The translations under genes and the position numbers were made by a program. From assembly GCA_000181795.3 (NCBI GenBank), contig CM012953.1:7426034-7490033 (forward strand): 64,000 bases of DNA. The letters are read 5' to 3'. Origin of the DNA: Trichinella spiralis. Taxonomy: Eukaryota > Nematoda > Enoplea > Trichinellida > Trichinellidae. The notes below the pieces were generated by a model. The model ran no database searches, was not told where the DNA came from, and saw only the letters and a list, made by a program, of their open reading frames with translations. How positions within the stretch are numbered: the stretch's first letter is position 1; every line of letters starts with the position of its first letter. Shown here in pieces: positions 1 through 11,402 of this stretch.

Positions 1-690
1 TTTTAACATTGATCATAAATTTCAACTATTTACATCATGCCAAACATTTGTTCAAGTCAACACGATGTGTTAACATGCAATAATTTCACATGCTGTTGTT
101 TAATACCATATTCATTATAAAAAAATATGCAGAAATAAATGAGAAAATAAAAAAACAAACTATAATAAAAAATAAAATCCTGCAAAAAAATGTTGAAATA
201 TATCGAACAACAAATTTCTATATATGAGAAACAGCATTCAGATAAATATTGTACCTGAAAATCATATATCTATAAAATTATAAAATTGTAATTCGTTCAA
301 GTTGAAATGTACGTTAAAGTGGTGAAAATAATTGTTAGAACCTAGTTAAAACCAGAATATATCCATCTGTAGCAGCGGAAATTCAACACCGAAAAGTTGG
401 GTGGAGGAATAAAAAAACATTTGCAACATAATATATTGAGATAAAAAAACTTTATTAAACTTACACATTAATCCACGCTATTGTATTGATTCAGTGTCAT
501 ATTATTGAAATGTATATTATATTCTCTGTTGGGTGAATCATTTTCTTGCTACATTTTTTTAAAATTTGTTACAGTTGATGCTTGGTTTTTTTTTAATTTT
601 GAATTCAAATTTGTAAGAACTTTTCAAAATACAATCAAAATTGACGTTTTTGAATAAAAAATAAATGTGAAATAATAGAAATGAATATCA
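1..690. other. AT-rich non-coding stretch at left edge
   Basis: No convincing exon was seen on either strand. The stretch is made of A/T runs with stops in all frames. If the low-confidence coding exon at 694-854 belongs to a minus-strand gene, its 3' exons would lie here or beyond the left edge, but I could not identify them. Confidence 0.4.
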
Positions 691-693
691 TAC

Positions 694-854
694 TTTGCAT
701 CAACAGCCGGCGGTGATTTAGTCGGCATGGATTTGATGTCTGGATCGTTGAAATTGCGGCTCAAGGTGACTTTGAAATTTTCCACATTTCTGTTCATCGT
801 TTCAGCAGCGAATTGCAGGTCGAGCAAGCAGTGTCGTTGGTGAGGCAAATTTGT
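694..854 (-). CDS. possible exon of an unrecognised minus-strand gene
   Basis: A 161-bp stretch on the minus strand is open in one frame (53 codons plus 2 bases). It lies between a plausible acceptor (AAG before position 854) and a good donor (GTATGA after 694). The peptide contains the run CLLDLQFAAETMNRNVENFK and ends in a serine/proline-rich part (SPPAVDAK), which looks protein-like. A second open stretch at 1096-949 also has splice-like ends (AG before 1096, GTAAAT after 949), but its phase does not join this frame without a stop. A shorter upstream exon in another frame is possible. No start codon, stop codon or family was recognised, so this may be the interior of a gene truncated by the window or a spurious match. 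Confidence 0.25.
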
Positions 855-1104
855 CTTATTTTTATTGTTGAACTTGATTTAAAATTTAAAGAAAAAAAGT
901 TGTTTAAATGATAAAACAGAAAAGCATATTAAAGTGGAACAAATTTACCAAGGAAGCTCTGAAGAAGACGACGAAGCAGTTGGACTGTGGAAATCAGACG
1001 TCTCGTGAAAAATGCCGCACCTGCTGATGATATTGGTGGACTATACGGGTTGGTGTAAAGACGACTAGCCGGCCATTGATCGCGTCGGTGCAGCGGCTAA
1101 TTGC

Positions 1105-2549
1105 ACCGCGTCACTTTTCATCGTTATGGTAACTGAAACGGAATTGTTCCATTGATTAGCATTGGCGGAACTGGTGGCAAGCTGTCCGGATTTGATGGAT
1201 TTAAAAATTGGAAGATAGAAGTTTTCATTTTATTTTTTTATTCTTTTTTTTGTTATATGCTTTGAACTGTTCACCGGCTAGGCTAATAGAACGACTGGTT
1301 GGCTGGCTTAAGTGAAAAATCAATCTTTGATCAAGTGATAAATTATTCACCAGATTTGTTCGATCAGACTGGAGATTAGAGGTGAAGAGATTCAGAAAGA
1401 AAAAAGAATTATTATTTTTTCAAGCAAAAAAAATTCATTTGAAAAGAATGTGATGACAAAATTAAAAATGATGATTATGCATACGGTTACGGAGACGGTA
1501 AAGGGGAGGGGGGACAGGCAGGCAGGAATTACAGACGTGATGTGGTGGTGTTCTATCGGACGACGTTGATTGATTGAAAAAATGAAAAATATTATGAAAA
1601 TTGTTTTGTATAAAAATCGTGCCAACAGGTAAATAAAAGCTGTTGTGAGCGTGATGTTTTTTCTGAATTTGTATTATTGAATAAATAAATTATGCTCAAC
1701 CACATACAAACAAATATCACACCTGTATGAATTTAATATTAATAATATTTTTGAATATTTAAAAATGTCATTATAAAAAAAGAAGAGAAACTTTTTAAGT
1801 TCGATCAAGGTTGTTTGATTTGCTTGAAATTGGAAAATAGTAATTTTAGGGAATCAAATTTATTACTACCAGCAGATTGATGTTATTTTATACATTTGAA
1901 GAAAAAAGAATAAATGAACAAAGTTGCGTATTATTTGGAACAACAGTTGTATCGTAGAAGTGATAATTGTTAGCATAATTAATAATAATCGCGGAAGAAA
2001 ACACAATGAACCTCACGTTTCCCTCATAATTAGTTTAAATTCATATTGCATTTTTTGAACATTTTTTTTTGTAAATTTTCTTATTCATCATTATTTTGAA
2101 CCGTCAATTGAGCAGCATTATTATTACTACTGGTGATGGTTGAATTTGTTTTCTTTTTCAATTTTCACGGCAAATGATGCAAATTATACAATAATTCAAA
2201 TTCGGCTAATATCAATCATTTCGCAAGCACGAGAAGAAAAACAATAAGCAGCCGTTTGTTCATTTGACCGCACCAAGCAAACGACCAATCAAATGCTCAT
2301 CATCATCATCATCAGTTTAGCTCAGAAATAAATAAATTCAAATTGCAATGCTAGTTGATGTATCTTTCCAGTTTGCAATTGCTTCGATGACCCATTTTGT
2401 AAAATAGTACACTTCCTGCCATGTGGAAATGTAGTTTATTTATCATGCAGTCGAAATGCTACAATGCATAAGCATCAATTCAACGTAACTGTTCATGTTG
2501 AATAAAACTGTGTATACATATTATTTATTCATCGATTGACTGAAACGAC
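1105..2549. other. intergenic, no gene seen
   Basis: Mostly AT-rich sequence with short simple repeats, such as a CATCAT run near 2296-2312 and a purine-rich GGGGAGGGGGG-type tract near 1502-1514. The open frames here (for example minus 1392-1625) are low-complexity Phe/Ile-rich translations of poly-A/T DNA and are not credible genes. Confidence 0.5.

Positions 2550-2590
<41 letters not shown>
2550..2590. repeat. (AAT)n microsatellite
   Basis: About 13 perfect copies of a TAA/ATA trinucleotide run, ending about 18 bp downstream of the URM1 stop codon. It lies in the gene's 3' region on the minus strand. Confidence 0.9.
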
Positions 2591-2592
<2 letters not shown>

Positions 2593-2607
2593 GCAAAAAA
2601 TAGATAA

Positions 2608-2916
2608 TTAACCTCCGTGCAATGTGGAAATGAATGTAACTTTGTCATTCGGTTTCAACACATATTGCAAACCGTTGCAAAGTTCCCAGTCGACTTCGTT
2701 GATGAGAACCAAAATTCCTGGACGCACGGAATTGCCACAAATCAACATGCTGCAATTGTTCACGAGCAACATGTTCTGCTTGATCCATTGGAACAACGAG
2801 GCCAGTGTCCACGCACGTCCATCGTCGTCGGTATTGTCCAATTCAATTTCGTGCATCTGCTGCGGACATTTCAACAACCGCTCGGAACCGCCAACAAATT
2901 CCAACGTCAACTGCAT
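2608..2916 (-). CDS. URM1: URM1, ubiquitin-related modifier 1 (single exon)
   Basis: The 102-residue protein has the length of eukaryotic Urm1, a beta-grasp ubiquitin-like sulfur carrier. In other eukaryotes Urm1 is activated as a C-terminal thiocarboxylate by the E1-like enzyme Uba4/MOCS3. It then serves 2-thiolation of wobble uridine in cytosolic tRNAs and protein conjugation. The sequence shows the hallmarks: an N-terminal beta strand (LTLEFVGGSERLL), the segment RPGILVLINEVDWE near residues 65-78, and a C-terminal STLHGG whose Gly-Gly is directly followed by the stop, as required for adenylation. The ATG is at 2916, after an AG-rich leader that could be a trans-splice site. No intron is needed. 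An antisense frame (2617-3150) overlaps it and is a shadow. The gene lies downstream of V-ATPase E on the same strand, separated by about 630 bp, with no functional link known. Confidence 0.93.
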   Translation of the reverse strand: MQLTLEFVGGSERLLKCPQQMHEIELDNTDDDGRAWTLASLFQWIKQNMLLVNNCSMLICGNSVRPGILVLINEVDWELCNGLQYVLKPNDKVTFISTLHGG

Positions 2917-3546
2917 ATTTACTTACACCTGTTCTATATGCTTTTTCGCTTCAAAATCGAATTTACCAAATTTCAATCTAAATCGAATTTTAATTCAATA
3001 ATAACACGAAAAATAATATGTGCGAAAAAAATATCGAACCGGCCATTTTTCAATCGGGATATTGCGAAAAGTGGTAAAAGATTATTCACACGACATGAAA
3101 ACAAGAGAAATTTGAATGAGAGAAAAAAAAATAATTTCTTCTTTAATTAAACACAACGCTACATTGGCAATCAAATCACATCAAAATCACTTGTTTCTCC
3201 GATGTCCGAAATCGAAAAGTCCAAATTGAACAAAACCACTCTCATCCATCCATCCATTCACACACATATCACACGTTCACATACACAATAATTCAATACC
3301 AACAATCAACATGCAGCATCAGCGAAACTGCTTGCTTTGCAAATGATCACTGAGCAGATTTTAAAGCATGTTTTCGACTAGAAAACTAGCCAAACACAAT
3401 GATAATAATCGTCATCATCATCCAAACTATATTTCTACAAATTTTCACATCAATGCAATGAAATCATCGATTGACAGACAAATTTCACAAATCAAAAAAA
3501 TAAAATCACTGGTAGTAGTGGTGGTGGTAAATTGAAAAGTAAATTT
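2917..3546. other. intergenic between URM1 and V-ATPase E
   Basis: AT-rich with a few simple repeats (CATCATCATC near 3412, GGTAGTAGTGGTGGTGG near 3510). It probably holds the 3' UTR of the V-ATPase gene and the 5' region of URM1. No further coding signal was seen. Confidence 0.5.
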
Positions 3547-4620
3547 TCAATCTAAAAATTTTCTGTTCGGATTTCTTCCAAACACAGCCACTCGAATATC
3601 CGGAATCAGCTGAAAAGAAGAACAATTTTATGATTATCAAAAAAAAATCAATTCATGTTGTTCAAATTGATCTCCCACTTGATCGCTTATTATTTCCAGA
3701 CGACTTTCCAAAGTAGAAGAGACGCGTATTTTGCCACCATGCGCGAAAACTTCCACCCCACCGGCTGAATCGTCAGCAAGAAAATTTTCCCTGTCAACAG
3801 AGACGCGACAATCGATGGAACTCGCTCGACGTGCTTCTTCCACACACGACGGTATCAATTGCGTCAAAAGTGTCAAATCTTTCTGTCGACAACGCAAAGT
3901 CACCTCAAGTTCGAGCAGTTGCAAAAGTGCCTTGGAAGAAAAAAAATTTCTTTTTTCTTGGCAATAATATATATCACGATGCCAGCAGTAATCATCACCA
4001 ATTAATCCAAATAGAACAAAAATTATTATTAATTACTTGGACAACTAAATTTTTCAAAATTGGAGGATAAGCGGTTGGGTCGTTGGAAATTTGCAACAAT
4101 CTGGACCGTGTTTCGTTCAGAACATTGTTAATGTGATCTTCCTGAGCCTGACAATGAACAATAAACAATTACTCTTACTAATACTTGTTAGTATTGATGA
4201 ACTTCAAGTGTGATCATACTTTCAAAATTCGAAGACGCGCTTGATTGAACATTGCTGAATTTTGAATTTTTCGTTGCAACTCCACTTGTTTCTCTTTTCG
4301 TTCGTAATAATCCATAATTTTAGATCGATGTTGTTGAACCAGACGTCCCTTTGAAAATCGTCAAACATCATTAACCAAAGCAAGCGAAACGGATATTATA
4401 ACTATTGGTTTTAGCGCACAATTAATAAGTTATGTAACGATAAGGAAATTGCTTGATTAAAAGAAAAAAAAAAAATATATATATATATAGATACCTTCTC
4501 AATGTTGAACTCTTCCTCCGCTTTGGCGTCAATTTCTTCGGCTTTTTCATTGGCTTCTTGTTCAATAAAAGCGATCATTTGCCGCAGTTGCTTCTTGACG
4601 TCATCGTCGGACAAGCCCAT
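3547..4620 (-). CDS. V-type proton ATPase subunit E (5 exons)
   Basis: This encodes peripheral-stalk subunit E of the V1 sector of the vacuolar H+-ATPase, which with subunit G links the catalytic head to the membrane sector. Exons (minus): 4620-4495, 4348-4220, 4147-4037, 3930-3679 and 3609-3547. They join in frame to 226 residues, the usual metazoan length. The N-terminus starts [20 protein letters not shown] and continues as the long charged helix, including [14 protein letters not shown] and [12 protein letters not shown]. The C-terminal globular domain carries [29 protein letters not shown] and the terminal [16 protein letters not shown], all typical of the family. All introns are GT-AG and 72-146 bp. 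Intron 1 contains a short TA run. The orthologue in C. elegans would be vha-8. Confidence 0.95.
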
Positions 4621-4859
4621 CTTTTCGCTCGTTCAACAACTGCAACATAACATGCAAACAACAACAACAACAACAACCAAAAAAAAAACTTTTTCCAAAG
4701 AAAAAGAGCGGACTATTTTTGTCAACGCTTTTGGATTTTTTCCAAAAAAAAACAAGCGCCGTAAAGTTTTACACATTTTTATGTTTCATGGCAAGGAAAA
4801 GTGAAAAAAACATACACGCATATTGTGAGAGTGTGTGTTTGTATACTATTATCAGACTG

Positions 4860-6397
4860 TCATCTCGCCGGCGTTGAGGAAAAAGTGCGCGTCGGTTCGA
4901 CGAACAGTTTGGGCGCGTGTTTGATCAAAAAATGCAAAGCGCACAATTCTAACTGAGGCACGAAAGACGGAGGGGCGGGGTCGATTCTGTGCTGGTCAAA
5001 AGTGGCGGCGGCGCCGTTGCCGGTCATCAACGTCAACACCAGGATGCGAGCCAAATTGTCGTCGGTCATGCGGTTCTGGGCGCTGAGCTCGGCGACGCGG
5101 TGCAGGTGGCGCGCGAACAGCGCCAGCACCGCCTGGTGGGCGGCGGGCAGCGTGTCGCGCAACACTCGGCCGACCAGCTTCAGCTTGTCGGGGTCGGCTT
5201 CGAGACGGCCGCCGACCGCGCGGACCAGCTCGCGCCGGGCGGCGTACGTCACCAGGGGGATCGGCAGCAGTCGGAAGTAGAGTTTCAACAAGCCGGTCAG
5301 AGCGTGGACGTCTTCGACTTCGGCCGGGCAGAGGCGCGCCGACCACGGGTCGGCGTCGAACTGCAAGCGCAACTTTTCGATCTGCTCGTGCGACCCGGAC
5401 ACCCGGTACAAGCCTTCGGTGTCGAGACCGCGGCGCTCGATCTCGTCCACGCACCATTCGACAACGTGGGGCACCGGCACCCGGTGGGCCATGCTGAACG
5501 TGGTCAAGTCGACGCCGAACGTCCGCTTGACGTATTTCAAATCGGGCCGACAATCTTGGGGAGTTTTTTCGGCACAGCGCCGGTGGGCCGCGAAGCCGCA
5601 CTCTTCGCACTTCAAACCCTGGCCCACCAGACCCCAGATGTAATTGCCGCAGTAGTCGCACCAGTGGGGCGTCAGAAATGTCTGCACTTTGAACGTGTGA
5701 CTTTTCACCGGACGTTGTTGGTGGTGGTCACTGTCGACCACCATGTTGTCTTCGACGACCACGACTCCAACAGGCTTACGGCAACAACAACTCGGCGACA
5801 ACGCACACCCACCTGCAGTTTGTGAAAAAATGCAGTGAAAAAAACGAAACGAAACGAAACAAAACAAAACAAATAAACAAACAATACACAACCGGAGATG
5901 TGCTGCTCTTTCAATCGTTGACGCATCCGTTGGAATTGGCTGTAGGGCGAGTGTTCGTAAATGGTCTGCTCGGCCATCCGACGCACGTAGTCGGCGGCGT
6001 GTTTTTCGATGTGCATCGAGATCAGGCCGTCGGCGACGAGCTGTTCGACACTGTCGAATCGCTTTTCGCCGACGAAATGTTGACCGTCGTAGAAGAGTTT
6101 GTAATTTTTCGTCTGACCGTCGAACCGAATGCACAACGTGTACGAATATTCGGCCCGTCGGCTCTGGCGCACCAAATAGCTCCCTTCGCCGGCGCTGGCC
6201 AACAGACGGTCCGACTCGTCGCGACCGATCAGACCGTGGAATTCGGCGCCGAAAAACGCCGGCCTCTCTTCGACCGCCTTTTCGCAAATCACCATTGTCG
6301 GCTTGACCGCGCCCTCTTGGAGCAGCAGCAGTTGATTTTTCCAATAAGCCGACCCGAGTCGATTCGACTCGTCGACGACTTGATCGCCGCTCATCAT
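4860..6397 (-). CDS. chimaerin-type Rac GTPase-activating protein (SH2-C1-RhoGAP)
   Basis: Two exons, 6397-5893 and 5812-4860, join to 485 residues across an 80-bp intron. Domain order is that of alpha2/beta2-chimaerins. The SH2 domain (about residues 50-140) carries the phosphotyrosine-binding Arg in GSYLVRQ. The C1 zinc finger (about 207-256) has the H-C-C-C-C-H-C-C pattern from HTFKVQTF through CDYCGNYIWG to CRPD. The RhoGAP domain (about 270-465) has the arginine finger in GLYRVSG and the conserved GLLKLYFRLLPIPL. Known chimaerins bind diacylglycerol and switch off Rac at membranes downstream of receptors. The coding sequence is strikingly GC-rich compared with its surroundings, and so generates long spurious open frames on the other strand and frame. 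The start is the first of two adjacent ATGs. Upstream in-frame sequence is AT-rich intron/UTR-like. Confidence 0.93.
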
Positions 6398-6619
6398 CGG
6401 CCCACTTTCGACGAAAAAAAAAATTTACCAAACCAACCCATCTCAACAATATCGTAATACTGATATGCAGGTTGCAATTTTGTTATTCCTAACACTTACA
6501 GTAGATTTTGACCTCGTTTGGAAAACAATTCGAACTGTTGGACGATTGGACGAATCGGCAGAAAAGAAAAATCAAAAACAATACTATTTCTTTTTTTTAT
6601 CGAAATTAGCGATAAATAT

Positions 6620-7561
6620 TCAATTTGTCAATTCATCACTTTCATCCGAATCATAATCGGAATAAGACGGTGGCAAGGTGCGATCGACCGTCGGCCGTTC
6701 TTGCCGAGTGAGAAATTCACTTTGCACTTTGATCACTTCTGCCACCGTTCTGCACTGACTGTACTTTTCGAGCAGATCACCGTTGAGGTTGAAAAAGCCA
6801 TGACCCCATTTGAATTTCGACATCACTGTTTTCGATTGCTCTTTGAAACCTGCGACACGACACTGATGTCGATCATCACTGTGAATATTACCGATTTAGC
6901 AACATACCAATAGACTTACCGACAATGAAAAGTGCAGCCGCGAACGCTTCTGCACACGACAACTGGCACGATTTGCCATAATTGATCGGATTGCTCGCTA
7001 CTAGAAATGGTAAAAGTCTGGCATGTTTGCATTTCAATTTACCGAACGCTGTTCCTTCAATATTATGCCAAGAACAGTCAACTGCTGCGATGCCATATTT
7101 CAATATTATTTCTCTAAAAAAAACAACTGATCACTTTAGTGAAAAATCAAATGCAACAAAAACAACAACAACGATTTACCTATCTTGTGGTTTTAAACAA
7201 CAACTGGCCGTAGGAGTGAGCGATATTCCACTCCAAAAGCTACCTAATCGGAGGCTTTTCACAAATCCCATCCTGAAACAAAATTCCTTTTAATACGAAA
7301 ACTGGTTTTTTTCTACTTTTCATCTAACCTGACTAATTTACGACCAGTGCATTTTTTCACATCACACTGATTGAAATCCCACATTGCAAGTGGAATAGCT
7401 GTACGACCACTTTCTGCATCTTCGTCACTTGAACTATCTTCTGACGACTGACGTTCTTCAGCATTGTCTTTGCACTTTTCAAAACTCGTTCCTACTTGAT
7501 AAAAACCGGATCTCAAATGTTAAACAATTCAAAAATAAAATAATAATAATGTACCTTCCAT
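6620..7561 (-). CDS. TSR3: TSR3, 18S rRNA aminocarboxypropyltransferase (5 exons)
   Basis: Tsr3 transfers the 3-amino-3-carboxypropyl group of S-adenosylmethionine to a hypermodified pseudouridine of 18S rRNA during late cytoplasmic 40S maturation. Proposed exons: 7561-7555, 7494-7329, 7272-7180, 7113-6920 and 6849-6620, giving 229 residues. Diagnostic motifs are [58 protein letters not shown] and [19 protein letters not shown]. An acidic serine-rich insert precedes the first motif and an acidic tail ([12 protein letters not shown]) follows the last. The first exon is only 7 bp (ATG GAA G). I chose it because no ATG exists in the second exon before the conserved domain and the junction restores the frame (MEVGTSFEK). 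That start is the least certain part. It is divergent from the SMARCD gene, about 460 bp apart. Confidence 0.9.
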
Positions 7562-8023
7562 TTTCAGTAATTGGAAAAATTGTTCTTACAGTATCTCCAG
7601 GACACCCACAACTCTGTATGCAAGAACAAATCATATATTTATAATTTTTTGTGCTTGAATATTATTTTTGACACCCAGTGTGCCTAAAATCATAACATCA
7701 ATATCTATCCAATTGCATTCTATAGCTATTCAATTGCAAAAAAATAACTGCACATTCATGACTGTTTACAAGAAAATATTTTTTCATCGTGAATAAATGC
7801 AAAAAATTCAATATTTTAATTTAATTTGGACAATTTTGACCTCATTTTTTTGCAAAAATATAAATAAAATTACAGTAATTTAAATTATTTGAACATGATT
7901 TTCCTACAAAAGTTTTTCTTTTCCTAAGTGTTTGCAGTTATTGAAAATTTGTTTTTGTCCATGCACTAGCATAATTATTGTATTAGTTTTATTTACTTTA
8001 ATAAATTTATTTTACGAATCGCA
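7562..8023. other. shared upstream region of TSR3 and SMARCD
   Basis: AT-rich intergenic DNA between two divergently transcribed genes, so it probably holds both promoters. I see no coding potential and no clear consensus element beyond A/T tracts. Confidence 0.5.
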
Positions 8024-10271
8024 ATGTCACAGCTTCCGGGACAAGTGTTCATGGATGTTCCACCGACAAATTATCCGGTCAACAGTGTTACTTTTTATTG
8101 TTGGCACATTGTTAATTGTATTTATTTTCGTTTTTAGGCAGGCGGATCGCCTGCTCAGATGGGCGTGAGAATGAATCTTCCACAGGGCCCGCGTTATTTT
8201 CCTCCCGGACCTGCGCCTGTGCATTTGCAAGCGAGCGGTATGATGAACAGCCCTATACGTGGGCACCTCAGTCAAGCGGTTCAGAACAGTTCTGTGCAGC
8301 GTCGCGTGCCGTCTTCACAGGTCGTAAATCTGCAGGCCAAAGTGCTACCAAAAAAGCCGAAAAGAGTTGCAGACCGAGAAATTCCTGTCGCGGTAAATTT
8401 CGTTTCACATGCTGCTTATTTTGTTGTTTGATTGTTTTTTTTTATTCAGGCACTGGTTAAATTTGTGCCAGAAGCGAAAGCTTATGCAGATTTGTTAGCG
8501 TTTGAGCAGAAACTGGACATGGTTATAAGCCGAAAACGTGCAAATATTCAAGAAGCACTAAAACGACCGTTGAAAATAAAACGAAAATTGAGAATTTTTG
8601 TTTCGCACACGTTTATAAGTGGAAAAGCAATGGAAGTAAAATGAAAATTTTTGATTATTTAAATGAAAATATAATTAATAAAAGTGTAAAATTTGCTCGT
8701 ACCTTATTATTATTGCCATTTTGTCATTTAGAATGAGGAAGAATCATCCTGCTTTTCGCAGTGGGAATTGCGCGTTGAAGGGCGCCTTTTGGAAGATTTG
8801 ATGCCCACTGGCTCTTTGGCACAAACGCCAGAAGCAAATCGACATTCGAAACGAAAGTTTTCATCATTTTTTAAAACTTTAATAATTGAATTGGACAAAG
8901 AGTTGTACGGTCCTGATAGTCATCTGGTAGAGGTAAAAATGATTTTGTATTTCGATAGTAGAGTGACTTTGTAAGTGATTTTTATTCTAGTGGCATCGAA
9001 CTGCTCAGACAACTGAAACGGACGGATTTCAAGTGAAACGGCCCGGTGATCAGAACGTTAAATGTACAATTCTTTTGCTTTTAGATTATCAGGTTTGATT
9101 TATTTGAAATTAATTTCATCTTATTTGTAAAAATGTCTTCTATAGCCGATGAAATATAAACTGGATCCACGATTGGGCCGACTTTTGGGTGTACATACTG
9201 AAACACGAATAGGTATTTTGGAAGCTCTATGGCAATACATTGTTCAGCATAAATTACAAGATCATCATGAACGAGATTTAATCAATTTTGATCGCTATTT
9301 GGAGCAGGTGAAAACTTTTCTTTTCAAGTTGAATTTTTTGTTTGCGAAATTTTATTATTACGTTAAGCGACGTGTAAAATGCTCGTTTGATATGTGGGAA
9401 CTGTCTTGCAAAGAAATTATTCAATTATCAATTTTAGATATTTCAATGTCAAAGGTTACGATTTATGGAAATCCCTCAACGATTGAATCCTCTACTCCAA
9501 CCTCCTGATCCTATAATCATACATCACATAATTACGTAAGATTACTTTGTTTAAATGTGGAATAGTTGAACATTTCTATATAGCACTGATTGATATGCTT
9601 ATATTTATTTAGTGTAGATGGTAATGAATCTCAACGCTGCAAATGTTACGACGTGGATGTAGAAATTGTACAATTTTCAAAGGCTTTTTCTCATATGCTG
9701 TTTTCTATTGTTTTCCGTTTGTTTTATAGGACGATCCCTGTCGAGCAGTGATGATGCAGTTTTTACAATCGCAACAAAGTCAACAGGAAATTTGCGCTTT
9801 TGATGCTAAAGTGAATGAAAGTTTCTTAAACTTGGATTATATTACAGAGAATATTTTAGATTTTCGAGACGGTTGATCAAATTAAACAACTTAAACTTCA
9901 GCGTGACTTTTTTCTCCGTTTTGCCGAAGATCCACAGGGATTTCTGCAACACTGGCTTTTGTCCGAATGCAAAGATTTGAAAGTGGGCAAAAGTTTCAGA
10001 TTTACGTGTTTCTTCTGGTCTTTTTATCAGTTTGTTTTTTGAGAACATGCACAACCATGTAAGCCAACCTGAAGCGGATCGCAGAAGTGAGTTTTACGAT
10101 CAAATATGGATGAAAGAAGCAGTGAAACGTTTTCTGCATACTGTGGTACCCCTCTCTTGAAGATCTGTCGTTTTTAAATTAATTTAATTTTCCACTTTCT
10201 TTCAGGTTTTGCAAAAGAAACAGGAAATTGATTCTGGCGTAGCTTCTTCCTCTTCTAATACAATGCAATGA
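8024..10271 (+). CDS. SMARCD/BAF60 subunit of SWI/SNF chromatin remodelling complex (12 exons)
   Basis: Exons: 8024-8077, 8138-8392, 8450-8635, 8732-8932, 8991-9092, 9146-9307, 9438-9535, 9613-9667, 9730-9810, 9860-9982, 10044-10145 and 10206-10271. They join in frame to 494 residues, close to vertebrate SMARCD1. The Pro/Gln-rich N-terminus ([10 protein letters not shown]) is followed by the conserved [15 protein letters not shown] and a region with [14 protein letters not shown]. The SWIB domain (about residues 267-345) starts [17 protein letters not shown] and includes [14 protein letters not shown]. The C-terminal part holds [20 protein letters not shown] and [21 protein letters not shown]60 proteins bridge transcription factors to SWI/SNF in the nucleus. 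C. elegans homologues are swsn-2.1/2.2 (HAM-3). Introns are 48-130 bp. The gene is convergent with mL32, whose stop lies about 170 bp away. Confidence 0.94.
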
Positions 10272-10444
10272 CAAAATCCAGCAATCTTTCGCTGGTCACA
10301 TAAATACGAATAATAATAATATAATGTGTATGCTCAGCTTAAAAAATTTGAATCTCACTCAGAAAGAAGTGCTTTTTTTAATATTAATTTACTATGACAA
10401 AAATAGTAACAAAATATATCCAGAACCATTCATTCTCCTATTCT

Positions 10445-11402
10445 TCAACAACGGTTGACTGGTTGTTTACCATTGTCAAACATCCGATGCCATCGTTGCT
10501 TCAATTGGGCGCTGTACCAGCCGGTTTTGGGCACATGTTTTTCGCATATGGCAGTTGGTTTACGAAAATCTGTCAATTCTTCATGTCGAGCGTTGTCTAA
10601 GCTCGATTCGGCGACGAATGATTTATTGTACGTTAGCAGTTGTTGTTTTATTTTTGTCATCTTTTGCCGAACATTTTCATAACAAAATCCTATAAAAACC
10701 AATTTATTAGCGATGCAAATGTATGCATCTAAAAAATACGGAAAAATACATATTGTACATTATGCATGCATTGTATATTTACATATTAATCCATATTGAA
10801 TAAATACATAATAAAATTCACCTCGCGGATTTAAAACCAATGTGTACAGAAAGAATGAATGGATTGTTTAATTTTTGAACATTTTCAAGTGTTTCTCTTA
10901 TTTACGATGTTACTAACAGAAAAGCTATTGATTGAAGAAGTTTCAGTATTAAAATTGTCAATGAACAAATTAGCTTCTTTACCGCATATGGTGCTAATTT
11001 GATGCATAGCACCGCATCTTGGACACGGCATCAAATCGTTGTGCAACTTCAACAATTTGTTATGGCTGAACATGCGCGTTCTTTTACGAGCTGAAATTCT
11101 TTCTCACAACAGTATTTGAAAAAAAATGTATAAAAGTGTTGTTTTTCTTACGTCTGCAAGTTTTCGACACCGGGGTACCCCAAAGTATGCTCCAGTCGGT
11201 CACGTCGACCGTGTTCCAACGTCGGATATGGGTGTTCAAAGATTGTAGTTCGAAAAATGATGGTGTTCGAAGAACAATGCCTGCAAAAGATAAATTCCAC
11301 CATTGAAGTAGAAAAAGCAAAAAAAATATTTTTACCATAATCTAAACGAAAAAAATTTGCCAGTTGATGCTGAAAAAAACGCACAAATTTTCCAATTGTC
11401 AT
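10445..11402 (-). CDS. MRPL32: mitochondrial large ribosomal subunit protein mL32 (bL32m) (4 exons)
   Basis: Exons: 11402-11336, 11280-11152, 11090-10983 and 10689-10445, giving 182 residues. The core shows the zinc ribbon of bL32 proteins, CPRCG and CGFCYENV (two CxxC pairs), the second pair being rebuilt across the last splice junction. Upstream is the basic segment SKTCRPRKRTRMF, which corresponds to the processing region of mL32. In other eukaryotes mL32 is cut by the m-AAA protease before assembly into the mitoribosome. The N-terminus (MTIGKFVRFFQHQLANFFRL) is basic and hydrophobic, as expected for a mitochondrial presequence. Segment SILWGTPVSK also fits the family. The long C-terminal tail beyond the ribbon (about 70 residues, ending GKQPVNRC) is poorly conserved. 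Confidence 0.88.

Noticed and set aside
2617-3150. 177-codon plus-strand frame over URM1
   Set aside because: Antisense to URM1 followed by Lys/Asn-rich translation of AT-rich DNA. URM1 on the minus strand is complete.
4996-5661. 221-codon minus-strand frame rich in Arg/Pro
   Set aside because: Frame-shifted shadow of the chimaerin C1/RhoGAP coding region. The other frame contains all the domain motifs.
4989-5825. 278-codon plus-strand open frame
   Set aside because: It is antisense to the GC-rich chimaerin exon, shows no family, and is explained by the high G/C at codon positions of the real gene.
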